The notes under the pieces were generated by a model, which was not told the DNA's origin, ran no database searches, and saw nothing but the letters and a program-made list of their open reading frames with translations. Below, piece by piece: positions 37,634-49,477 of a stretch of DNA of 64,000 nt. The stretch is from Chrysopilus asiliformis (Eukaryota > Arthropoda > Insecta > Diptera > Rhagionidae): assembly GCA_964034945.1 (NCBI GenBank), contig OZ035962.1, positions 13,263,388-13,327,387 on the forward strand, written 5' to 3'. The position numbers and the translations under genes are program-made. Every line of letters starts with the position of its first letter. Within the stretch, counting starts at the first letter, position 1.

Positions 37634-37785
37634 CTAATTGCCAAGTGTTTCCTTGAACAGTGCTACTGTGGTTCTGTTCTGTCGTTCTACGTTAGCCAAC
37701 AGAATCTTATTTTCCATAACATCTTCTTGAGTACTCAGCTTTTGGATCTCTTTGGAACTGACTGAATCCGAAGTCTCGTCAGGAA
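37634..37785 (-). CDS. orphan coding-like terminal exon (49 residues), gene unknown
   Basis: On the - strand a CTGCCTGCAG acceptor-like site precedes 49 open codons ending at TAG (37634-37636). The sequence contains KEIQKLSTQEDVMENKILLA followed by NVERQNRTTVALFKETLGN, a charged heptad-like helix with strongly protein-like codon use. No ATG start or upstream exon is found nearby. It may be the last exon of an unseen gene, a pseudogene fragment, or a piece of an element-encoded protein. I do not recognise it. Confidence 0.3.
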
Positions 37786-38379
37786 CTGCAGGCAGAAGCG
37801 CCACGTTCGTTCAGCTATCGAATTTTCCAGCCAAAGTCACAACAGATGATTATTTGCTCGTAGTAAGTATACTCGCCTTACAATCATTCCAGAAGTATAT
37901 CTAAAGTATCTCAGAATATGTTCATAAGAACAAAACCGAGCGCTGTTCTTGAAGCTTCCTGAGAGATTTTATTTTGATTTTATTTGTTCGTTCCTTATCT
38001 GGCTAATTATTATGGCAGGCCAGCATTCGTATCGTAATTAAGTGATTAATTATTGGCGTCAGTGATCATTTGGGGGAGTGCATAAGTAATTACGAAATTG
38101 AATTTTCATTGGTTACATTAAGGGGACATTCTGCTGTTAAACGATCAAAAATATACAGATATTATTCAATAACGACATACCGCCATAGTTTATTCAAACC
38201 CCAAATACAGTGGGAACTCGGTTCGTGAACACCTCAGTTTGTGAAATATGTTGCGGTTTGTGAACAAAATTTCGGCATGCTTTGACAGCATTTTGACTGT
38301 GTATGGCGATGCCATTAACTATATTTATGGCAGCAAATCTTCAAAAACATGTATTTTTCAAACAAGCTAACGGTACATC

Positions 38380-38545
38380 TCCAAAAGTTACTGGGAAACT
38401 ACCATTTTCGTAAAACTCAATCCCAAAAAATTTCAAATCGCTAGCCCATCACATTCTCGAGTTATTTAAGATGTGTAAAACGGACTGACCGACAGACAGA
38501 TACACGGAGACAAGATATCGCCTTCCTCCATCTCCCATACCAATG
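38380..38545 (+). repeat. terminal module of the GTTAAAGATAC-type repeat
   Basis: GTAAAACTCAATCCCAAAAA, TCGAGTTATTTAAGATGTGT and the CGGACTGACCGACAGACAGA tail match 18895-19015. It is a solitary module without tandem units. Confidence 0.5.
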
Positions 38546-38627
38546 GATCAATCCATTTTTTTTAAAAATCGCATTCCATAGTGTTATATGGGTCGGTAAC
38601 AGCTTTCGGGCTTCTTGTACGTAAAGC

Positions 38628-38823
38628 CCAGTTCAGACTAACGATTGCGGTTACGATTACGATTACGATTGAGCTTCCTCGACCAGTGGGATCAAAGCAT
38701 TCATTACTCTATCGTTGAAAGCTTTGATCTAATTGGTCGATAAACCTCAATCGCAATCGTAATCGTAACCGCAATCATAATCGTAATCGTAATCGCAATC
38801 GTTAGTCTGATTTGGGCTTAAGA
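38628..38823. repeat. fold-back element with hexamer (GATTAC/GTAATC) arms
   Basis: The arms read AGCCCAGTTCAGACTAACGA then tandem TTACGA units, inverted against TCGTAATCG units ending CGTTAGTCTGATTTGGGCTT. The ends are inverted over ~28 bases. The centre has AAAGCTTTGATC-type words. It is about 196 bp and non-coding. Confidence 0.8.
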
Positions 38824-39939
38824 AAGGTAAAAGGTAAAAAACTTGAAATAATTTAAATAAATGCGCCACAGGCGTAAAAATGCATTTGATGTGAGATAAC
38901 TGTCTTTAAACAAGACAACAATAGATTGTTGACTATAATAAATATCAAGTATTTTCTCATTCTATCAGTCCATTTTTAAAGTGTCATTAGGTGTTATGTT
39001 CATCAGGGCGAAGTTCATAGTTCGTGTATTAAGGATTTAAAAAAGTGTTTTATTTTTCACAAATTTGCGATGTTTAAAAGTTTTAGCCCAGATTACGAGG
39101 AAAAATGTCTAAAATTACAAAGGACCGGAAAAGAAAAACCAATTAAATACTTTCTAATGATTAAATTCGAAATTACTAATGCACACACCCAAAAATGGTT
39201 TAGGCATATTCGCTTTGAATTTTAAGTATTATTGCACTAAAATATAAGCTAATTAAATTAAAATTCACTAAAGATCATTTACGATTCACGCACAAGTTTT
39301 AATTTTTTTTCTGATTTATTAACTCGGCGCGAAAAACTTCAAAATCGGACTGAATAAAGAAGACTTACGTGGTCAAGAGCAGAATTTCTTATCAGTTATA
39401 GTTGAAGATGTGTGTGAAAAATAAGAAGAAATTAGTACTGATAAAATTCATTTAGTTGTCTAAGCAGATGTGAAATTGTAAACAAATAACAAAATTCTGT
39501 CGGTTTTGTGATTCTAACCCATGGAAATACATGAGAAATAAAATATTTACATTAGGTTTTTACTAGTGTTGATTTGTTGACTGTGTGTTTCGGTGAATTT
39601 ACAATGTTTACTTTTAAATCTGGAATTAAATTTCTCATTAAATACAGTAAAATAACGTTCGATTCTGTTTGAATACATAATATGGATGATGATTTGAATT
39701 CGTTATACCTTATGTGATTAATTATCTCACAATTTTCTAGCATGAAAAATAATTTGCTAAAATTAATTCACAGATAACCACAGGTCAATTCAGAATCGAC
39801 TTAAAAAAGCGATTATTTTTTTTTTCAAATATTTAACGTTAAATTGGAAACGATATAATTTAGACTTATGTTGTCTAAACCAAAACAAAATTGTTTATTA
39901 TTTTATTCATCTAAAGTGGTCTCTATGTTTTCATACCCT

Positions 39940-40078
39940 TAAGCTTGATTTACAATGCAGCAGCAACAGCAACGTCACGGAGAAAGTGTTTTGATTGGTC
40001 GAGAATCGACTGTGGACCAATCAAAACACTTTCTCCGTGACGTTGCTGTTGCTGCCGCATTGTAATTAAAGCTTTAGG
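39940..40078. repeat. fold-back element with CAGCAACAGC arms and CCAAT-type centre
   Basis: Left TACAATGCAGCAGCAACAGC, then AACGTCACGGAGAAAGTG and TTTTGATTGGTC. These are inverted against GGACCAATCAAAA, CACTTTCTCCGTGACGTTG and GCTGTTGCTGCCGCATTGTA. Arms are ~60 bases with one or two differences. Non-coding. Confidence 0.85.
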
Positions 40079-40377
40079 CCTTCTTCCGCCTAGGTGCAAT
40101 AGACGCGCGCTTAGGCCTCCGATTTTTAGGAGGCTTAAAATTGAAAAAAAAAAACATTTATTTATAAAGCAAGAAGAAGATGGGAAATTATAACCTTAAT
40201 AGGGCCTACTGAGATCTCTATCTGGACGTCAAAGAAACAAAAAGGGTTTTTGGGACCCTCAATTTAAAAGAATTTTTCATATATGATCAGTATTACTTTT
40301 CAAAGTCTATATAAAACTATATATTTCATGACAGCATAGTCCAAAAAAAAGTATCGCATATTTAACTATATATGAGA

Positions 40378-40650
40378 ATTCCGATAATTCGTATTTCAAG
40401 GGACCGACGGATAAATTCGAAATATCGGGATATTCCAATTAGTAGGATTACGAATTATCGAGGGTGAAAGAAGAAAAAACACGTTTCATCTGAAAATACG
40501 AATTATAAGACGTTTTGTCGACCTTAAAGGCAAAAATAAATACGAATTATCCAAGGAACCGAAAAAGCAGCATTTTTTTACGAATAATCGGGATTTTTTC
40601 AAGGGCCCGACAAATTTATATGAATTACCGAGATTATACGAATTATCAGG
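40378..40650. repeat. cluster of TACGAATTAT / ATAATTCGTA words
   Basis: At least six direct or inverted variants of TACGAATTATC and several CCGAxAAATT words occur in 270 bases. No boundaries can be set. It is followed directly by another repeat copy (40668-41040). Confidence 0.5.
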
Positions 40651-40667
40651 CAGTAGTTTATTACATC

Positions 40668-41040
40668 GAACCAATCGTCGGCCACAAAAAAGAATTACAC
40701 CAGGGTGTTTGGCATTTCAAAAGATTTTGATTTCTGCTTGCCCGTTCATCCGTGATCACCATAATTTCGAAAGGATTGATCTAAAAACTTGAAATTTTCG
40801 TTAATAGCAAGGATAAGGCCTTAAACGAACAAAATCGGATCGTTTCTATCTCGCTTCCCCATACAAACGCAACAGTTTTTTTAAATTTTCTCGAAAACGG
40901 TTAATCATATCGAAATATTGATGAGGGCAAAATGTGTTTAGAATATAATTTTACATAACCGCTCCTTGCATGAAAATCCAATTCCCAGGAGTATTTGGCA
41001 ATAGGCCTCTACCAATTGTAGTTTTTCTTGTGTTTAAAAG
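40668..41040 (+). repeat. truncated copy of dispersed 'TCGAAAAC / CCCATACAAATGG' family
   Basis: CAATCGTCGGCCACAAAAAA, TTTCGAAAGGATTGATCT, TTTTCTCGAAAACGGTTAAT and GTAGTTTTTCTTGTGTTTAA follow the order of the 19965 copy. Confidence 0.6.
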
Positions 41041-43190
41041 CTTGTTATTAGTCAAAAAGTTTCGCCTGCGGCGTAGTCTTTGTTTGCTGGCTTTTAAAAT
41101 ATAATTGATTGATTTTATTTGAGAGAAGGTATGAAAATTTCAACAGCCTCGAGCTCAACAGCCTGTAGGAAGGTTAATTTAAACTTTTAATTAAGCCTCT
41201 TAATAAGTCATGCTCAAAACAACGAAAAAAATGTCGGGCCTACTGTCGCCATCTTGTTTTCTTTGATTCGTGGTTGTGGTGAGCCAAGATCTTCTTTCAC
41301 AAAGTATTCCTACCTACAAACAAAAAAAAGTGCAAAACAAACACGGGTGCAGAATTGGAAAAAATAACGCCCACAATTTTTATTTAAACGCGTTGCAAAA
41401 ATACCTCATTTGAAAAACCCACTCAATTAAAAAAAATTGAACTTGCCAATTTTTTTTTCAATTTCTAAGCATCTATTCATAAAAGGCAATATTGAATTTT
41501 TTTTTAGGATATTCAGGTTGGAAGAAAACTAAAAATACACAAAACAAAGCTATTTTTGAAATGCGTATTTGCACTTTTTATTCAAATGTTTTGAAAAATA
41601 AAAACTTTCATCCTCTGATGATAAAAATATTTTTCCTAACATATTGTTATTAATATAAAATATCTAGAACTTATGGAGGCGAACGGTGACAAAACATTAT
41701 AAACGTCCGATAGTAAAAATTCTGTCATTTTATGGGGAAAATATGTCAATTTAATTATCACGATGATAGCTCACTTAATAACCATAAATTTCATTCTTTA
41801 CAAATATTTAAAATTATTTTCAAAATAAACTGAACTGCGTATAAATATTTCTTTTCTTAAAAGTAATTTATGAACTCTGAAATTCTTTGGATTCTCCCAA
41901 ATTCCATAAAAATGGGTGACACGATTTAAATAATCGGCGCCTGTTATTTTTGTGAAATACTTAAACATCGATAAAAATAGCCAAAAGTTAATTAATTTTA
42001 GTAACAATTTGTCTATTTTTAGTGAGAAAATATTTATTTATTCTTTCGATATTTATTTAAGCTGAGTAAGTATTCCAGGAATTGTAAAAATTTCACGAAA
42101 ATGGGTGGCGCCCCATGACTCCGAAATTGCGGAAGTTTTATTTGGTTCTTAACCCCATCAGTAATCGATAAGTACAAACAATTGTTTACAATTTTAGTAG
42201 CTATTAATTGTTTAGATGACAGGTAAGAATTTTTATATGCATTGTTCGGTAATGCCTCTCGGACACCCCCAAAAATTTTCCACGTAAATAAATCGAATTT
42301 ATAAAATAAGAATTTGGCTCTCGTTTACAGAAATAATTTTGTACAATAATTTTGTTTTAGAAATGCAGGTGATTTTTTGCATGGAATGTTGAGATCATTA
42401 AAAATATCTATAGATATGGCGATAATTTTGTAAATATTTTTTTTTTTAAATTTACAATATAAAAAAAAAACAGATATTATTTTCACTCTGTCACAACATA
42501 ATTTCCATGGAAAATATGAAGTTGAGACAACTTACATAGGCGCCAGCTATAAATCTTTTATAAAATCTGCCATAATTTATTGCCTGATATCGGATACGAT
42601 ATTAACGTATTTCAAAAATGGATATTTGGGTTCAAAATGGGACTTTATGAATTTTTGGATAATATATTATTAATTTCATATACAGATCTCTATATTTGAT
42701 AGTTGTTTTTTTATATTAGTGTATCATTTTATCGATCAGCGGTTTTGTAAGCTTTCTTAAGCCAGCGCCAGCCTCCTTCACACCCATTCTTGCGACCTTC
42801 CCAAGAAATATCTGAGACGATGGCAATTTAATAATTTGTTTTAATTTTTTTTATCATGTTTTCGATTACTGATCAGATTTAGCGCTGTGTACTAAAAGAT
42901 TAATTGGTCGGAGCTTCTAGAGATTCGTGTCACCTAATTGGGTAAAATAACATCTTACAAATCATTGGCCAGTGTTGTCGTTTTATATAATTATACCAGT
43001 TTCCCCAATAAGTAGCCAGCGGAAATAAGTTAGAACTTAAAATTTTTTTTTGTTTGATTGCCATTTTTAAAAGCCAATGTTTATAAATGTTGCACTTCTT
43101 CACTAATCTTAAAGATTTTTCGTCTTTTTCTGTCCAAATAGCGAATTTTAGCGTAAAATTAGTTCTTTTACTGCAATTTCTATATCGTCG

Positions 43191-43438
43191 GCTAAGAGTG
43201 AAATGGCGCTAAGTCCATTATATCAAATTTTCCAGAAGAGCAATAAAAAACCTTGTTAAATCATTTTAATTTTCATTTAAAGAAAACAGAGTCTCATTTA
43301 AAGAAAACTGAGCCCAATTTAATTCTCATTTAAAGAAAACTCAGTGTTATTGAAAGAGAATTAAAACGATTTAACAAGGTTTTTATTGCTCTTCTGGAAA
43401 ATTATACCAAACGGACTTAGCACAATTTCACTCTTAGC
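43191..43438. repeat. fold-back element, GCTAAGAGTGAAAT ends, ~100-base arms
   Basis: The left end GCTAAGAGTGAAATGGCGCT is inverted against CTAAGTCC...ATTTCACTCTTAGC. Inner parts (TTTTCCAGAAGAGCAATAAA, CCTTGTTAAATC) are also inverted. The centre carries three direct copies of TCATTTAAAGAAAAC. Confidence 0.8.
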
Positions 43439-43569
43439 AAATTGGGCATACTCTATGGGCATATATTCGTACCCAAAACTAGGACAACTATTCTTCTTTG
43501 CACGGAAAGGTGCGTTTTATATTTTTTTTAAATCTCATTTCACAAATATTCAAACAAACTATTAAATTA

Positions 43570-44524
43570 GGGGTGACCGGGGATATTCCGAACGTTTTGT
43601 GTTTCGGCCGTCCTGATGGCTGGATGTCGGCGATTTCAATTTCGAAAAATTATCTATCTTATAGAAAATTCTGTGCTCTACAACTTCCAAGAACATTGTT
43701 AACCCGTCGGAGCATCGCAAATAGGCTTTTTTGGTCGATTAATGAAATATGAATTTTCGTTCGAATCAGCCCCACGGTGGGGCTAATTCGCACAAAAGCG
43801 AGATTAGTGTTTTGAGGCGGTTTTCAAGGCGAGAAATGCAGAAAAGAGGTGAATAAAAAATAAAAAAAAGGAAATTTTGTTAAAAAACTCATTTGTTTTT
43901 ATTTATGACTTCATTACCATCACATAGAAACAAATATGTTCGTATTAATTTTTGCGTTGATTTCTTGGAGCGGCCGCTGGCTTTTTCCGTGCCTTCGCGC
44001 CTTTCTTCCTTCTTACGTTTATATGTACGCACCATCCGAAAACAAATCGTAAAAACTGCAATCAAAATCATAAAAACGAAAAAATAAACAAAGAAAACAC
44101 CGAAACACATGTAAAAAATCGCGTTCGAATCAGCCCCACCGAAAATGTACAGAATAGCCCCACACCCATTTTTCGCAGTCAGAAACGCGCTCAACAGAAA
44201 TACACGAACTGATCGACTAAACTATATTTCATTCCGAAAAAGCACTAATAACTTACCTTGTGTACAAAAATTCACAATGAAAACTTTGAAATAACTCTCA
44301 GAAATCGAAACTTTCTGCGCAGAAAATATTTTCAGCGAACGCACGAAAAAACAAAAACAAACAAATATGGCGTCGCATTGCCGAGAATGGTGCGCAACTA
44401 CTGACGTTCGTTTACCGTGCCGAGAGCCAGCTTCACCTAAAATTTCCGCTCTCTAGCTCATCACAAACGCGCGCACACTCAAATAGAAGAAAACTGCTGT
44501 GTTCGGAATAGCCCCGGTCTCCCC
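43570..44524. mobile_element. 955-bp non-autonomous DNA element with GGGGTGACCGGGG ends
   Basis: Ends GGGGTGACCGGGGATATTCC and its inverse GGAATAGCCCCGGTCTCCCC match over 24 of 26 bases, with TA on each side (43568-43569 and 44525-44526). Interior copies of GGGGCTATTCGAAC-like words include CAGCCCCACGGTGGGGCTA (perfectly inverted) and AATCAGCCCCACCG. A 101-codon - strand frame (44194-43889) with one hydrophobic segment is not supported as a gene. Confidence 0.72.
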
Positions 44525-44568
44525 TAACCTAGTTACTATTTATTTAACGTAGACACGAAAAAAATAGT

Positions 44569-44622
44569 AATTCGTATCTTTAAATTAGTAATTCGTATCT
44601 TTAAATTAGTAATTCGTATCCT
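44569..44622 (+). repeat. 21-bp tandem repeat, about 2.5 copies
   Basis: The unit TAGTAATTCGTATCTTTAAAT is repeated exactly and then breaks. It sits just outside the 955-bp element. Confidence 0.75.
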
Positions 44623-47600
44623 CTCTAGAGAGTTTAGTTTAGCAAACTCATGCTTCGGGCATCTATCCTACCGGGGCATATATCCGTACCTTACCCTATG
44701 TTCCTGTTTATCATTCATTGATTTTGAAAGTGAAGCAACTCCGTTTAGGAATTGAAATCTGTATAAAGTAGATAACATGTATAACCGGGATCACAAATTT
44801 CCAAAAATTTGATATTACATTCACAAATATTTTTAAATCACTTGAAATCCGAGCACTTGAATGTCTCGAATGAGCAGTGGCGTACCAAGCCGCACGTTTT
44901 TGGGGGCGGCAAATTTTGGTTCATCATACGAAAAAAGTCAAAATTTAAAATTATTGGAAACTATGTTGATCGGAATTCCAATCGTGATATGATTAAATTC
45001 TGGAAGAGCGTCCTTGTTGAATTTTATGATGAAACTTATAAGCCAGGCGGTTAGACTTGCTAGTCCATTGAAAGGATTTCTGGAGTCCATTGAAAGGATT
45101 TCTTGAATTTTTTCACACGAAATCCCAAGAAATATCCCTTTTTTCAGCCATCAAAAAAACACATGAACGACATCACTGCAATTAAGTTGTCTGTATCAAA
45201 AAATGTTATTAATTTTTTGGGGTCCGAGGTGGCGCCTAAGAGAATGTTTTCTTGTTTATCACAGCGCAGCGCCTCCGATTAATGTCATGTTATCCATAAT
45301 TTATTCCATCAGCTACCGTAACACCTTAATATCCGTATACTAAGCATACAAGTATATTAATAACTTTGCATATGCGAATGACCAGATAAACATGTTCACC
45401 TCACTCGGGCGTTTCTAACACGATTTCGTCTTTTTTAATTACATTTTTCATGTATGTATTTTTTTTTTAAATTTATGTATATACCTTTTTTGTTTCCGAT
45501 TTAATCCAAATCTAATAGGATTATGACGATCTGGTATTTTAATTCCTATCAAAACAAAAATATTTATCTTAATTAATAGCATGTTATTTGTTAGCAAGAG
45601 CTTCTTTTTAGAAAGTAGTAATTTTTTCATTAAATTTTATTATTATGCAAATATTATGAATAATTTATTAATAATTTTTACCTTAAGGAATTATTTCCCT
45701 TGAGGTGATGAAAGTTATATTTTCAAGGCATTGCACAATAAATTTAAAATCTTCTAAAAAATAGAAAATATTACAGTCTGTTCCATTTGGAATTGTTTCT
45801 ATTGGTATAATTTGTTGTTGTAAGAGTGGATTAGGTCTAAATATTTTCAAATTTTATGTGATAATATGCCTAAAAATCAAAAGTTGATCCTTTTGGCTTA
45901 ACCCTTTCGCAGCTTCTGGGACACATATGTCCGGGTAAATCGTATAAGTCCAATGGGACACATATTGCGGGTCATAGCTGGTATACATATTTCCCATCGT
46001 AAAAAGCTAATGGAAAAAGGTCACCCTTACCATAAAATATAATTTACCACCCCTCCCCCCACTCTCCGTCATGGAAAGATTCCTGAGGGCACCAATGGTC
46101 GGGGTTCTTAAAAAAAATTATCGTCCTCTAGTTCTGCAACCTCTGAAATCATGGTTTTAGGCATTCGGGTTTAGAAAATTCTGAAAAAATACTCATAAAC
46201 ATAATTAATATTTCATAAATATTTCTCGCAATGAGTACACCCGTTTTAGCATTAAAGGTGAATAGACAGACATCAACCAACATTTTAAACCACCATATCT
46301 ACAATTTTTCCTGCTAATCATTTGTCCAAAGAGTCAAAGGTCGTCACAAATCTTTGTTATTGAATAAAAATGTCAAACAAGCGAAAACTTCTATCAATTT
46401 GAACCTCTATCCAGTTGTGTATGGGTTTAAATCGATAACCTCATCCCCAAAAAACAAATTATCGATAATCGCCTTAACATTTTATTTTTTTATTAACAAG
46501 GAACAATCTTATTTTTTACCTAATTTAATCTACAAAAATCTAAAAAAATTCTTTAATGAATTGTGGCAATAAATACATTTTGTTGCTCATTAAAGAAAAA
46601 TAAATAAAAACTTATCTTCCTGGAGGTACTGGATCTGGTCAAATATAATCAGAACTTTTACAAAATAATTTGAAAAATTTCGTGATAAATTGTTTGGGTT
46701 CATATTTTGAATTTTTTCCATCAACTTTTTTGTTATATAGAGAAGAAAATTAAAGATTCTACGTCAGTTTTTACGTCAAGAAATTATGAATGGATGCGGG
46801 TTTTTTTCTCTTTTCGACGTAAAATCATCACGAGAGCAAACTGTGAAATGGATGAATTGAAATAAATTTCTTATCTATTTAAGCACGTCATAAAGAGATT
46901 CACTCGAGAAAAACCACTCCATCGTTTGCGTATTCTTGCCAATTTAAATGTGGAAATTCTATTAAAATTTTCTTTCCGATTTCTCGTGATTTTCATCAAA
47001 ATTTTTTGCTTCAAGTCACTTTTCTGGGAGTACTTTTCTTCACATTTTCTGATTTTTTTTCGTGAAAATTTTAAGATGTTTTGAATTTTTCGATCCACTT
47101 GTTTATTATTTGTGGGTGGATAAAAGTTCATTTTATTCACCCATAAATAATAAAGAAAAATCTCAAGCGAAACGTGTCTACTACAGATGCAATTGAGGAA
47201 TTTTAATTCCATTGGAATGCCAACGATTTTAAGTTGCACGCTATTTTTACACTCAACGAGTTTTTAGGCTTTAAGTTTTTTGTTTACCGGCCGGTATGGG
47301 TCTTTGTTTTTAAATTTAAGTTGACCCGAGTCAATGTCAGCTAAATTTGTATCAATTTTTCGGTTTATTTGCGTAAGAATTTCTTCATTGTGAGTTAAGG
47401 AGATTTTAAGAGTTCAAAGTCGAACTTATAATCGAGAAAAAAAGGTCAATAAGTTTTTTTTTACTATTGGTGGGGTTTTCAATTTGTTTTCCTTTAAAAA
47501 GACATCTCGGTATAAGAAGGTTTCGTTATACGACGCTTTCCTTCAATAAGGTATAAGACGTTTCGTTAAACAACGCTTCATTTTTTGTCTTTTTCTTAAA

Positions 47601-48104
47601 AATTGTGCCGGCTTTTTATAGCAGACGTGCCGAAGGATATTAAGTGTCATTTGCACCAATGAAACTTAGCAACTTATGTCCAACTTAAATTATTTATGTC
47701 CAAGAATTTCTACGGTTAATGTAGGCTAAGTACAACTTAATTTTTTAAGAATAGTTGGCGCAAACGGACCTAAAGATTATTTCCGAAATATAAATAACAT
47801 TCTTTTCTATGATCAAGTGAAATAGGGAACAAATTTTTAGTACACACTTTTAGTACAAGTAAATTTTCAAATATTGTGTAGGGTAAAGGAAGGGGGTTTC
47901 GTTTTGACGAAAGGAGGATTTGTTATTTTAAATTTTTCGCGCCTCGTAACAAAGAACTTCTTGAACTATTATAAGTTCAATCAATATATTTAATTAAAAG
48001 TCCTTGCACTACGTTTGTTGATCTCAGACGAGTTTTTTTTTGTTTCAGCCAGTTTTGATGAAAGAGATTGTTATTCCATTTTTTAGGAAATTAAGAATAC
48101 TTTT

Positions 48105-48740
48105 TTTCTATTTTCTCGAAAACGGTTAGCCGTATTGAAAAATTTATAAATGTGAAATGTGTTTAGAATATGATTTTATATAACCGTTCGATAAATTAAA
48201 ATCCAATCGGACCACTCCTTTCCCCTCTCCTATACAAATGTATTTTTTTCAAATGAATATTTTGTCTGTCATCATATAGAGTATTTGACGATTGGCAACT
48301 GTAGCTTTTATGTTTTAAAGTGTGAGTCGGTAGGCGAAAACTTTCCTTCAAGCCTGACCTCTGTAATGGTGAGAGCCGGATCCAAATCCTTTTATAATTG
48401 CAGGAGATAGCAGATGAGGTGGTTCACAAAAAAGAGACGTTGATATTAGTGGGCGAAAATTGACGTCGAAATTGCTCCAACGGTGGAGGAAATAGCAGGG
48501 GAGGGGCTTACAGGCAAGGCTGAGGTGCAACTGCGTCAAAACTGCTACAACGCTTCAGGAGGGGGAATTAAATGCAAAAGGAGTAGATTATATACACATT
48601 TATTGCATTGTCATCGGAGTTGCGTATGTGTTCAAAATTTCAAGTCAATCAGATGAGTGGAAGTGGGTTAAGATTAGATTTGCAAGATTTGATTCTAACA
48701 TACATACAACCAAGTAAAACTAAATAAAAGCTTGCAATAA
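48105..48740 (+). repeat. two adjacent dispersed repeats
   Basis: 48105-48320 matches the CCCATACAAATGG family (TCTCGAAAACGG, CATCATATAGAGTATTTGAC, GATTGGCAACTGTAGC). 48355-48740 is the 3' part of the ACCCGGCG-type family, ending GATGAGTGGAAGTGGG...GATTTGATTCTAACATACAT and AAATAAAAGCTTGC. It is the unexpanded equivalent of 15225-15795. Confidence 0.6.
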
Positions 48741-49159
48741 AAAGCCTTTTCATTCTTCTGCTTCGTCTGATACTTTTACTCAGAACATAAAAACGAAGCC
48801 TATAATCCGCTCCCATGACGGTTTTGCACCATCAAGTCACCGGGGGGAAAAAGGGGTGTTTCCCGATTATTACGAAGCAAGGTTTCTTTACCAGGGTTTT
48901 TATTCACTTGAAAATACATCGTTATTGAAGGTAATAATCATGGAGCTAACAGAGGAGCAGAGTTTTAGTACCAGGAAATCATATGCTGTGCACATAACCT
49001 ATTTTGAGTTTTCCACTGAATATTTTGCACTAAATTCCTACAAAATTAGTATGTATTTAACGAACAGACATTTTTGTAACAATTTTCCATATCCCCGTGA
49101 TTGTATTAGCAAAATAAACGAATAAACAAAACACGATGCATTGATAATTTACCAGACAA

Positions 49160-49165
49160 TTTATT
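49160..49165 (-). terminator. candidate polyadenylation signal of BAG6
   Basis: This is AATAAA on the - strand, about 310 bases after the BAG6 stop. A GT-rich tract (CGTGTTTTGTTTATTCG) follows about 30 bases downstream, as expected for a cleavage site. Bases 49166-49477 would be 3' UTR. Confidence 0.45.
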
Positions 49166-49477
49166 TGCTAACTCAGAAACAATATTTACAATGCAAGTGT
49201 AAGATTGTAAAAAAAAACGATAATTATAAATAATTTATTCATAAAAGCTAATAGTGTCGTCGTATGCGCGAAAATTCGTCACAGTGTAATAATAATAATA
49301 AAATGACGCCAAACAGAAATTTAATCATTCTCAAATCGTTTATTTTTATCTGCCTAGTTTTGCCTAGTTTAATAATAATTTTGTAATAGCATTAAATATT
49401 ATTTTAATCAGTTATGAATTTAAAAAAATAAGAAAATTTATAATAATTGGAAAAAAATAAGAAAAAAAGTAATGTTT

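Larger units (their letters stand above)
36766..49159. other. intergenic region between LRR promoter and BAG6 3' end
   Basis: No complete gene is seen in 12.4 kb. It contains an orphan coding-like segment (37634), fold-backs (38628, 39940, 43191), a 955-bp inverted-ended element (43570) and repeat copies (38380, 40668, 48105, 48355). Long AT-rich stretches at 41050-43150 and 45300-47900 have no recognisable feature. Confidence 0.6.

Noticed and set aside
43889..44194. 101-codon - strand frame with a hydrophobic segment
   Set aside because: It lies within the 955-bp inverted-ended element, starts in its repeated motif, and has no homologue that I recognise.
45898..45940. TTAACCCTTTCGCAGC resembling a piggyBac end (also near 29726, 12919 and 20672)
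   Set aside because: No inverted partner end was found at a sensible distance.
46871..47239. 122-codon basic - strand frame
   Set aside because: AT-rich Lys/Arg/Asn composition, an internal inverted repeat near 47100-47155, no recognised family and no splice or promoter context. Chance is likely.
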